DNA of 64,000 nt, taken from the NCBI RefSeq assembly GCF_022867865.1, contig NZ_JALIEC010000013.1:1-64000 (forward strand). Reading direction: 5' to 3'. The notes under the pieces are model-generated. The model ran no database searches. It had not been told where the DNA came from and worked only from the letters and a program-made list of their open reading frames with translations. Made by a program: the position numbers and the translations under genes. Below, in pieces: positions 19,481 through 27,682 of this stretch (its first letter is position 1; each line of letters starts with the position of its first letter). The DNA is from Phaeobacter sp. J2-8. GTDB lineage: Bacteria > Pseudomonadota > Alphaproteobacteria > Rhodobacterales > Rhodobacteraceae.

Positions 19481-20204
19481 GTGAAAAAGTGGATTTTGCT
19501 GTCCACGACCCTCTTTGGTCTTGGGGTTGTCGGTGCGGTCGGTTTCGCCATCTACAAGATCCACTATAGCCATCCTGGGCGGTTCTCGTCAGAAGTGAGC
19601 ATGACAGGGCTGAAGCGTACCGTCGAAGGGAACACGCTCACGTCTTATGCGCATCCATCCGCGCGCATCACGTTTCCACCAGAGTATGATTATCTGGGGG
19701 CGCAAAGATTTCATCCTCTATGGCACGGTGGAAGCCGAACAATATCTATTTGTGTCGGCGCATTCGGATGGCGCAACCCGATCCATAATCAACGTCCAAT
19801 TCGAAGCGATATTGCCTGAAGTTGCAGGGGCTTACGATTATTCGGCAGCGCCGCGCGCGACACATATCGGACCTTTGGAGTTCCATGTGGATGCCAATCC
19901 TGTTCGGCGGCATTGGCTGGTTCCCAACGGCCTGCCGGGGACCAATTCAGAACGCTACTACAGCTTTGCCGACGACCACGGATTTCCCATACCCAAAGAC
20001 TATATCTGGTCGCGGTTCGCCTATGTGCCCAAGGACGCCCCCCGCCAGGAGATGCTGATCCTGCAGGTCGAAGATTTGGCACCCAAGGGATTAACCGCTG
20101 CTGCGCTGCGCCAGGGCGGCGCACATGCAGAAGACTGGGCAGGACTTCGCGACGCGCACCTGCAACAGCTGGAACAGGGCATCACAATCGAGGCGCTGGA
20201 CTAG
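19481..20204 (+). CDS. Membrane-anchored protein of unknown function (frameshifted)
   Basis: GTG 19481 has CAGGAG 7 bases upstream. The first frame starts KKWILLSTTLFGLGVVGAVGF, a single membrane anchor or uncleaved signal, and runs to PPEYDYLG; the second continues RKDFILYGTVEAEQYLFVS to the stop at 20204. The join is a run of five G at 19696-19700; four G restore a ~240-aa protein. The extracytoplasmic part is mixed beta, rich in aromatic residues, and unrecognised. Neighbours (asparaginase, tRNA-Glu) do not suggest a role. Confidence 0.6.
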
Positions 20205-20398
20205 ATCAGGAGCGCTGCGCGCAGACCAGATCGAAGACGGTAGATGCAGCTTGAAGTGTGGGGGGGCGACGATTTGCAAGCCAGTCATCCCAAGCAAACA
20301 TCATTGAGATGCATGTGGAGCCGCGTGACACAAGTGGACTGATTTCAAAGGATTTTCTCGCCTTCCGGTTCAGCACTACTGCACTTCGTGTAGGGAAG

Positions 20399-20473
20399 TG
20401 GCAGCCCGTAGGGGAATCGAACCCCTCTTTCCAGGTTGAAAACCTGGCGTCCTAACCGATAGACGAACGGGCC
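20399..20473 (-). tRNA. tRNA-Glu (anticodon TTC)
   Basis: 75 nt with encoded CCA. The minus strand starts GGCCCGTTCGTCTATCGG and ends ACGGGCTGCCA. The anticodon stem CAGGT/ACCTG holds the loop TTTTCAA, giving TTC (reads GAA/GAG). T-arm GGTTCGATTCC. The acceptor stem pairs throughout, with a G-U at the first position. Confidence 0.97.
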
Positions 20474-20725
20474 AGCTGTTGTGGCGTGAGCCGGGTTCTA
20501 AGAAAAGCGGGCGCTAGGTGCAAGCGGAAAATTGAAGAAACTGCGACAGAAGTCGATTTGGAGCGTTTTTTTTCGAATTCTCGCGACAACTTATTGATTT
20601 TGTTTGAAAATTTTTATTGCGTTATGGTGGGATTTATTGCGATTCAATGGCGTTGGACATGCTTTTGGGCGGCCATTGCCGTTGATCCCAAGAATCGCGC
20701 CCGACGCGGGGCCATTTGACGGTGG

Positions 20726-22474
20726 TCAGCCGGTGGCTTCGGCGGCATCATCCAGCCGCAATTGCACTTTTTGCCGTCCGCCCCAGGTGTTGATGTCCAG
20801 TTTGCCGGCAAGGTGGAATCGCTTGCCCCCATGATTTTCGATCGCAGTGCCAATCGCGCTGTCATAGGCGCCAAAGGCAATGGCCTCGATCGGGGGGAAA
20901 GACCGTCAGAGAAGCTGAGCCGCAGGTGGCTGTCACCGGCGCGTTTGGCAAAGCGGATTGCCATATCGGGAAAGGCAAAGCGCGGGGCAGGGGCCGAGGC
21001 ACCGTAGGGCCCGGCCTCTTCAAGGCGGTTCACCAATTCGGGTGAGGCCGCGCCGGGCATGAGCATGCCGTCCAGGCGCAGGTCGGCGGGGCCGCCATCA
21101 CCGGCACCTTGTTTGGCCAGCAATTCCGACAGCCGCGCCATGGCCGGTTCCAGCATCTGACGTGTCAGGCTCAGGCCCGCGGCCATCTTGTGCCCGCCGC
21201 CCTTGACCAGAAGCCCCTCTGCCGCCAGCCGCTGGATCGACGCGCCAAGGTCGACACCGGCCACCGACCGCCCCGATCCCTTGCCGTCGTCGCCATCAAA
21301 GCCGATGACAATCGCCGGACGGTTGGTCAGCTCTTTCAGGCGGGACGCAACAATGCCGACAACGCCGGGGTGCCAGCCAGTGCCCGCAGCCCAGACCAGT
21401 GGCGCATCCAGCCCGCGCTGTTCCGCCTGATCCAGCGCGGCGGCGCGCACGGCGGCCTCGATCTCGCGACGTTCGCTGTTCAGCTGGTCAAGCCGCTCCG
21501 CCATCGCCTTGGCTTCGGCTTCATTTGTGGTCGACAACAGCCGCGCGCCCAGATCCGCCTGGCCGATCCGCCCGCCGGCATTGACCCGTGGTCCCAGCAC
21601 ATAGCCAAGGTGATACGACGACGGCGCAGAATTCGAGCCGCGCCACATCGGACAGCGCCACCAGACCGGTGCGCGCACGATGCCCCATGACCTTGAGCCC
21701 CTGGCGGACCAAGGCCCGGTTCACACCGATCAGGGGCGCAACATCGGCCACCGTCCCCAGGGCGACAAGATCCAGAAGCGCCATCAGATCAGGCCCCTGT
21801 TTGCCGATCTCGCGCAATTGCCGCCCCAGTTCGACAAGGCAGAGGAACACCACACCAGCGGCGCAGAGATGGCCAAGCGCGCCATCTTCGTCCTGGCGGT
21901 TCGGGTTGACCACGGCCACCGCAGCGGGCAGCGTTTCACCGCCAAGGTGGTGATCCAGCACCACCACATCCGCGCCCTTGGCCGCCTCGATTGGCGCATG
22001 GCTGAGCGTGCCGCAATCGACACAGATAATCAGGTCGTGACCACGCGCCAGCTCTGCCATGGCGGGTTCATTCGGGCCATAGCCTTCGTCGATGCGGTCG
22101 GGGACATAGAGCGTCACCTGCAGGCCAAAATGCCGGAACCAATCTATCAGCAAGGCGGCGGATGTGCCGCCGTCGACATCGTAATCGGCAAAAACCGCCA
22201 CTTTTTCGCGGGTTTCCAGCGCCCGCAGGATACGGGCCGCTGCCGGTTCCATGTCGCGCATGCTGCGCGGATCGGGCAACAGATCGCGCAATTTGGGATC
22301 AAGAAACGCCGTCACCTGATCAGCCTCGACGCCACGTCGCGCCAGCACCAAGGCCAAAGCGGGCGGCAGGGTGGCGGATTGTTCCAGCAGGCTGGCCTGA
22401 CGTTCAACCGCAATCCCCGGACCAACCCAGCGTCGCCCGGTCAGCGATTGCGTCACCCCCAGATAGGCGCTCAT
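20726..22474 (-). CDS. recJ: Single-stranded-DNA-specific exonuclease RecJ (two frameshifts)
   Basis: A 5'-3' ssDNA exonuclease of the DHH family, used in RecF-pathway recombination and mismatch repair. The first frame gives [18 protein letters not shown] (motif I), IICVDCGT and [16 protein letters not shown] (DHH motif) up to VARLE; the second gives [21 protein letters not shown] to [14 protein letters not shown]; the third gives [14 protein letters not shown] and the TGA at 20726. The breaks are one extra base in the AA at 21630-21631 and one lost G in the G6 run at 20892-20897. With both corrected it is 582 aa, the normal length. Paired opposite indels in a conserved gene suggest sequence error. 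Confidence 0.9.
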
Positions 22475-23073
22475 GTCAGTTGCCCTGTGATTTCGGCAAC
22501 ACGACGCGCCGTGGCAAATTCGCCGTGCAGATGTGCCACTGCGGCGCGGTGGCTGTCTTCGGCGCTCATGTCCGGGCTGCCCGCCTGCCAGCTCATATTG
22601 GCTGTGGCGGCAAAAGCGGCACAGGCATCATGCGCCAGTGTCACCACGAACCCCAGGTTCGCTGCCATCCGCACCGAAGTCGAAACACAATGCGGCGTTG
22701 TCAGCCCGCAGATCACCAGATGCGTCAGGCCCGCGTTGCGCAGATCCTGTTCCAGTGACGTGCCGATAAAGGCGGAATTGACCGACTTCTCATGCAGGGC
22801 ATCGGTGTCTTGTGGGGCAAACCCCGGCAGAAAATTAGCCCCGTCGCTGCTGCCATGCAGCGGGCTTTGCGGATCGATACTCAGATGGCGCACCATATGC
22901 ACCGCCCAGCCGGATCTGCGGGCCGCATCCAACAGGGTGCGCGCATGCTGCTCTGCGTCCGGGTTGTTGCGCGCGCCCCAGACTGGGTCATTAAACCCGG
23001 TCTGAAAGTCGATCATCACCAGCGCGGTTCTGTTCGGCGGGGTCGCCGGCGATACTGTGGTGGTCGGGGTCAT
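22471..23073 (-). CDS. Cysteine hydrolase, isochorismatase family
   Basis: 200 aa. The family catalytic triad is visible: Asp in [11 protein letters not shown], Lys in [10 protein letters not shown] and the nucleophile Cys in [17 protein letters not shown], with a non-proline cis-bond region before it. These enzymes hydrolyse C-N or C-O bonds in small metabolites (nicotinamide, N-carbamoyl compounds, isochorismate), and the substrate here is unknown. ATG 23073 shares its A with the end of the glpX stop (TGATG), and its own stop overlaps the recJ start, so glpX, this gene and recJ are probably one transcript. Confidence 0.85.
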   Translation of the reverse strand: MTPTTTVSPATPPNRTALVMIDFQTGFNDPVWGARNNPDAEQHARTLLDAARRSGWAVHMVRHLSIDPQSPLHGSSDGANFLPGFAPQDTDALHEKSVNSAFIGTSLEQDLRNAGLTHLVICGLTTPHCVSTSVRMAANLGFVVTLAHDACAAFAATANMSWQAGSPDMSAEDSHRAAVAHLHGEFATARRVAEITGQLT

Positions 23074-24035
23074 CACTGGGTCGGATTGCGATAGGTCATG
23101 CGCCGGACTGACCCGGTTTTTGACCGCATCAGGATGGTTTCGCAGGTGGTCCAGCCCGGTTCGCGCTTCAACGCCGGCAACAAGGACCCGCCGGTCACGC
23201 CGGTCGCGGCAAAGATCACATGGTCGGTCACCATATCGTCGCGGGTGTAGATCCGGTCAAAGTCGGTGATCCCGGCCTTCGTGGCGCGGGCCTTTTCATC
23301 GTCGTTGCGGAACAACAGCTTGCCATAGATCTGGCCACCCATGCATTTCAATGCGGCAGCGGCCAGAACACCCTCGGGCGCGCCACCCGATCCCATGTAC
23401 ATGTCGATGCCGGTCTTGTCCGGCTCTGCGCAATGCATCACCCCGGCCACGTCGCCATCGGTGATCAGACGGATCGACGCCCCGGTCGAGCGGACTTCGT
23501 CGATCATTTCCTGATGGCGGGGCCGTTCCAGGATACAGACGGTGATATCCTCCGGTGAGCAGCCCTTTTCGGTGGCCAGCGCCGACACGCGGGTGGCGGG
23601 CGGCATGTCCAGCGTCACAAGACCCTCGGAATATCCCGGCCCGATGGCCAGCTTTTCCATATAGACGTCAGGGGCATGCAGCATTGATCCGCGCGGTCCC
23701 ATGGCGATCACGGTCAATGCGTTGGGCATGTCCTTGGCGGTCAGGGTTGTGCCCTCCAGCGGGTCAAGCGCGATATCCACCCCCGGACCTTCGCCGGTGC
23801 CCACCTCTTCGCCGATAAACAGCATCGGCGCTTCGTCGCGTTCACCTTCGCCGATGACGACAACGCCCTTGATGTCCAGCTTGTTAAGCTGTTCGCGCAT
23901 GGCGTTGACGGCGGCCTGATCCGCGGCCTTTTCGTCACCACGTCCAATCAGTTTGGCACTGGCAATCGCGGCCTGTTCCGCCACACGGGCCAGGCCCAGA
24001 GACAGCATACGGTCGTTGAAATCCTTGGGGGCCAT
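23073..24035 (-). CDS. glpX: Fructose-1,6-bisphosphatase class II (GlpX type)
   Basis: 320 aa, the GlpX length. It hydrolyses fructose-1,6-bisphosphate (and in some autotrophs sedoheptulose-1,7-bisphosphate) in gluconeogenesis. Motifs of the Li-sensitive phosphatase fold: [31 protein letters not shown], and [12 protein letters not shown] 24035 ([11 protein letters not shown]) has AAAGGA upstream; the longer frame to 24287 is unlike the family. It lies downstream of hom on the same strand, separated by the transglutaminase-like gene on the other strand. Confidence 0.95.
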   Translation of the reverse strand: MAPKDFNDRMLSLGLARVAEQAAIASAKLIGRGDEKAADQAAVNAMREQLNKLDIKGVVVIGEGERDEAPMLFIGEEVGTGEGPGVDIALDPLEGTTLTAKDMPNALTVIAMGPRGSMLHAPDVYMEKLAIGPGYSEGLVTLDMPPATRVSALATEKGCSPEDITVCILERPRHQEMIDEVRSTGASIRLITDGDVAGVMHCAEPDKTGIDMYMGSGGAPEGVLAAAALKCMGGQIYGKLLFRNDDEKARATKAGITDFDRIYTRDDMVTDHVIFAATGVTGGSLLPALKREPGWTTCETILMRSKTGSVRRMTYRNPTQ

Positions 24036-24216
24036 GAGGTTTGATCCTTTGTGTGAACACCGTCCCCATGTGATTACCCTTTGCGGGGAAGGGGCCGCAA
24101 GGGGCTTGGCCATTTGCGGCGGGGCGTCATGCGGGGCTGGCTTTGACATCTTGCTGTTGCACAGGGCTGATACTGCGGCCTGCAATTGCTTTCCTTGCGC
24201 CAGAGTTGTGTCGATC

Positions 24217-25050
24217 ATGAAACATCTGACTGTCGAAATCGACACCACGTCCTGTGCGGCTGTGCTTGTGCCCAACGGGATTGGCACGCCTTATGACAAG
24301 GTCGTGGAGTTGAACGTTATCGGTGGTCACATAACCCGGGTGCTGAGCGATGCGGAGCTGGGATTGTCCGCCTCTCTGGCTGTGCCGGACGGCGCGAAGA
24401 TGACGGTGCGCTATGGTGTCGAGACAGCGGCGAGCGGGGACCTTTACCCCGAGGCCGCATTCGCCCCGCGACAAAACCAATTCACCCGTGCCGCCGCCGA
24501 ACTGGCCACAGAAAGCCGGCGGATCGCAGAGGGTGCCGGGCGCGGGCAGGCGGGCATAGAGGCGCTTGTCGCCGAGGCCGAGAGCCGGTTCTCTTATGCA
24601 CACCCGGAGCACCGGTTTACCGATGGCATGGATATGGTGCCCTATTTGTCCTGCGGGCTGACGCCGGGGTCTTGTGTCGACATCAACACCTATCTTGTCG
24701 CCGCGCTACGGGCCGCCGGATATGATGCCGCATATTTCTATGGCTATTTCTTTCCCGAAGAGCGTGCCGGGATCACCCTGGATGGTCATTGCTGGGTGGC
24801 CACACGACATGAGGGCGAGATCCTGGAATGGGACATCGCACATCATATCAAGACCGGGCTGGGTGCAACGAAACCCGGCCTGAACCCCCGGCCCGGCAAA
24901 CGGGTGGCGATCAGCCATTCCATGGGGCATCGTTATGGCGATCTCTGCGATGGATCGCTGATCAAGATCCTCGGTGAACCTTTGGGCCTGAACGCCGATT
25001 TGCGCCCGGTTGACGCCGATATCATCGCCCGGCTGGAACCCTGGACCTAG
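24217..25050 (+). CDS. Transglutaminase-like domain protein
   Basis: 277 aa. The second half has the papain-like transglutaminase core: LTPGSCVDINTYLVAALRAAGYDA (Cys), TLDGHCWVATRHEG (His) and ILEWDIAHHI (Asp). The N-terminal ~110 residues form a beta-rich domain common in bacterial relatives. Such proteins act as peptidases or amidases more often than as cross-linkers. There is no signal peptide, so it is cytosolic. ATG 24217 begins MKHLTVEIDTTS. It is a single gene, opposite in strand to glpX and hom, and its substrate is unknown. Confidence 0.78.
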   Translation: MKHLTVEIDTTSCAAVLVPNGIGTPYDKVVELNVIGGHITRVLSDAELGLSASLAVPDGAKMTVRYGVETAASGDLYPEAAFAPRQNQFTRAAAELATESRRIAEGAGRGQAGIEALVAEAESRFSYAHPEHRFTDGMDMVPYLSCGLTPGSCVDINTYLVAALRAAGYDAAYFYGYFFPEERAGITLDGHCWVATRHEGEILEWDIAHHIKTGLGATKPGLNPRPGKRVAISHSMGHRYGDLCDGSLIKILGEPLGLNADLRPVDADIIARLEPWT

Positions 25051-25196
25051 CGCCGCAGTACGACGCCATTGCAACAGACGCCGGTCAGGGGAAGCTCTGG
25101 TAAATCACAGATCTGGTGCGCCGGGGCAAATGCTGCCCCAGTTGTTCATCCCCGGTTCCTGAAATCTTGGCCCGATCTCTCGGCCGGACCTTAAGC

Positions 25197-26484
25197 TCAG
25201 AGGTTTTCGATCCGAAACGCCACCGGCGCGCCAACCACGACGTCGGTTGTCTGCATCGCCTCAAGCGCTTCGTCCAGCGCCGCCCGCTGGGTCTTGTGGG
25301 TGACGATCAGCACCGGCGCGGCCTCATCAGCATGGCCATATTGGCGCATCTGGTCGATGGAAATGCCCGATGCCGCCAGAACCGCCGCGACCTTGGCCAG
25401 CGCGCCGGGTTTGTCCTGCAACGCCATGCGCAGATAATAGGGGGCCGGTGTTGCGCTCTTTGCCGGGGTGGCCTCGGTCAGGGTGGCGGCCGGTTGGCCA
25501 AAGGTCGTGACCCGCAGACCACGCGCAATATCCATCACGTCGCCCATCACCGCGCTGGCGGTCGGGCCTTCGCCGGCACCGGGGCCGCGCAGCACAACCT
25601 GTTCCACCTGATCACCTTCGAGCACCACCATATTGGTGCCGCCCGGCAATTGCCCAAGCGGAGAGGTTTCCGGCACAAGGCAGGGCGACATACGCTGTTC
25701 CAGCCCGCGCCCGGTCATCTGTGCGACGCCCAAAAGCTTGATGCGATAGCCCATATCGGCGACGGCCCGAATATCTTCGATCTTGATCCGGCCAATCCCC
25801 TCCAGCTCGACCCCGGCGAAATTCACCTGGGTGCCAAAGGCAACAGCCGACAGCAGCGACAGTTTGTGCCCGGCGTCAATCCCGCCCACATCCAATTCCG
25901 GATCCGCCTCAAGATAGCCCAGCTGATTGGCCTCTTCGAACACCACATCATAGGGCAGACCGGCGCTTTCCATCCGCGTCAGGATGTAATTGCAGGTGCC
26001 GTTCATCACACCCAACACACGGGTGATCTCATTGCCGGCCAGCCCTTCGGTCAGGGATTTGACCACAGGAATGCCGCCCGAAACCGCCGCTTCGAACCGC
26101 AGAACCGCACCGTTGTCTTCGGCCAGTTGCGCCAGCGCCTGACCATGCATGGCCAACATCGCCTTGTTGGCGGTGACAACATCCTTGCCGGCCTTCAACG
26201 CCGCTTCGGTTGCGGCCTTGGCCGGGCCATCACTGCCGCCCATGAGTTCGACAAACACATCGACATCATCCCGGGTGGCAAGAACCACGGGATCATCTTC
26301 CCAGGCATAAGACGTCAGGTTGACGCCGCGATCCTTGTCGCGGGTGCGGGCCGATACGGCGCTGATTTCAACCGGGCGTCCGCCACGGACCGCCAGAAGA
26401 TGCGATTTCTGCCGGATGATCTTGACCACGCCAGGCCCCAACCGTGCCCAGCCCGGCAATCCCAAGGCGCAAAGGTTCGGTCAT
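25197..26484 (-). CDS. hom: Homoserine dehydrogenase (frameshifted near the start)
   Basis: Reduces aspartate-semialdehyde to homoserine with NAD(P)H, the branch point to threonine and methionine. ATG 26484 is preceded by AGGAGG and gives MTEPLRLGIAGLGTVGA, the Rossmann GxGxxG; the second frame continues GVVKIIRQKSHLL. One extra base at about 26433 separates them; without it the protein is 428 aa. Later motifs are SGGIPVVKSLTEGLAGNEI, GVMNGTCNYILTRM and LEADPELDVGGIDAGHKLSLL. The C-terminal ACT domain is DKPGALAKVAAVLAASGISI, for threonine feedback. No thr genes lie beside it. Confidence 0.93.
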
Positions 26485-26593
26485 GGCAGGTCCTCCTAAA
26501 GGATCAAAAACGGGGTCAATTGTGTTCGCCGCGATGTAGCGGCAACCGGCGCGGGGTGCAACGCCAAGCCCGGTCATATTGGCAAATTCGACG

Positions 26594-26881
26594 TCAGCGC
26601 ACACCGCGCGCCATGCGACTGCGGGTGGCGCGGTCAATCACCGGGCTTTGCAGCCCCGCCGCGCGCGCCCGAAGTGCCGCCAAACGCCCCAGCAAAGAGG
26701 TCTGTACCTCCAGGGTGGTGGTGCTGTCGGGAATGGCGCGCAATTCTTCGATGCTTAGCAATCGGGGATAGGCCGCCGCCGCGACATCCGGGCCTTCGCT
26801 GTTGTCCAGCGCCGGAAATTGGGTGCATCCCAGGACCAGGGTCACGGGCACAAGGCAAAGACACAGCCGGATCAGATGCAT
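26594..26881 (-). CDS. Small putative lipoprotein
   Basis: 95 aa. It starts MHLIRLCLCLVPVTLVLGC: a short lipoprotein signal with lipobox LVLGC, so it is probably anchored to the inner or outer membrane after acylation. The mature part, with PRLLSIEELRAIPDSTTTLE and LLGRLAALRARAAGL, is helical and unrecognised. ATG 26881 has GGGAGCGACC upstream. It diverges from the TetR gene, so the palindrome between them could also control it. Confidence 0.7.
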   Translation of the reverse strand: MHLIRLCLCLVPVTLVLGCTQFPALDNSEGPDVAAAAYPRLLSIEELRAIPDSTTTLEVQTSLLGRLAALRARAAGLQSPVIDRATRSRMARGVR

Positions 26882-26947
26882 GGTCGCTCCCATTCTTTCA
26901 TGCCTTGTCATGCCGCATGGCGCGGCCAAGGGCAAGGATTGGTGATT

Positions 26948-26969
26948 GATCTGAACGCGCGTTCAGATC
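26948..26969. promoter_or_regulatory. Perfect 22-bp palindrome, likely TetR operator
   Basis: The left arm GATCTGAACGC is followed immediately by its exact reverse complement. It ends 11 bases before the TetR ATG (26981) and lies 67 bases upstream of the divergent lipoprotein start. Size, symmetry and position fit a TetR-dimer site giving autorepression. Confidence 0.8.
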
Positions 26970-26980
26970 TAAACACCCAT

Positions 26981-27568
26981 ATGGCACGTACCCAAGGTTC
27001 CCATTCCGACATCACCGGCCCCCGGATCAAATCCGCCGCGCTGAAACTTTTTGCACGCAACGGCTTTGCCGCGGTATCAATGCGTCAAATCGCGGCCGAG
27101 GTCGGGGTCCAGGCCGGGGCGCTCTATAACTACACGCCCGACAAACAGAGCCTTTTGTTCTCGCTTCTCAGGGACCACATGGATGAACTTCTGGCGGCCT
27201 GGCAGGATACCGCACCGGCGGACACGCCGCTGGCACAGTTGGAATCCTTCACCCGTTTCCACATCCGGTTCAATATCGAACGCCCCGAAGCGATCTTTAT
27301 CTCTTACATGGAATTGCGCAATCTGGAGGCCGATAACTTTGCCCATATCGAAGCGCTGCGCCGGGCTTACGAAGACAAATTGGAAACCATTTTGCGCGCA
27401 GGCCTCGCCACGGGTCAATTCACCATGCCGGACACCAAGATTGCCACAATGGCGGTGATTGCCATGCTGACCGGGGTCAATACCTGGTATCGGGCTGGCG
27501 GGCGGCTGTCGCTGACAGAAGTCCAGAAAATCTACTGGGACATGGTGCGCCGCATCGTGGGGGCCTGA
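26981..27568 (+). CDS. TetR/AcrR-family transcriptional regulator
   Basis: 195 aa. N-terminal HTH: RIKSAALKLFARNGFAAVSMRQIAAEVGVQAGALYNYTPDKQSL, the standard TetR pattern. The C-terminal ligand domain resembles regulators of fatty-acid or amino-acid degradation genes, which often bind acyl-CoAs. ATG 26981 was chosen over the longer frame from 26819 because the latter would run through the operator. The effector and targets beyond its own operator are unknown. Confidence 0.88.
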   Translation: MARTQGSHSDITGPRIKSAALKLFARNGFAAVSMRQIAAEVGVQAGALYNYTPDKQSLLFSLLRDHMDELLAAWQDTAPADTPLAQLESFTRFHIRFNIERPEAIFISYMELRNLEADNFAHIEALRRAYEDKLETILRAGLATGQFTMPDTKIATMAVIAMLTGVNTWYRAGGRLSLTEVQKIYWDMVRRIVGA

Positions 27569-27609
27569 CTGTCAGACCTGCGCTGGCCTGCGTTGGCTTG
27601 CACGGTTTC

Positions 27610-27670
27610 ATCTGACCGAAAATATCCCGGGGGAGTCCCCTTCAGGGGGGGGCGGGGGCAGCGCCCCTCT
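27610..27670. repeat. Dispersed intergenic repeat, copy A
   Basis: Contains AAAATATCCCGGGGGA followed by G/C-rich hairpin sequence (CAGGGGGGGGCGGGGGCAGCG). It lies between the convergent ends of tetR and hrpB. Related copies are at 37218, 39021 (inverted), 61501 and 63795 (inverted). Confidence 0.7.
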
Positions 27671-27682
27671 AGGGTCCTGATA

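Noticed and set aside
19180-19551. 123-aa minus-strand ORF
   Set aside because: Overlaps the supported start of the plus-strand gene at 19481 and shows no family; possibly a decayed gene but not supportable.
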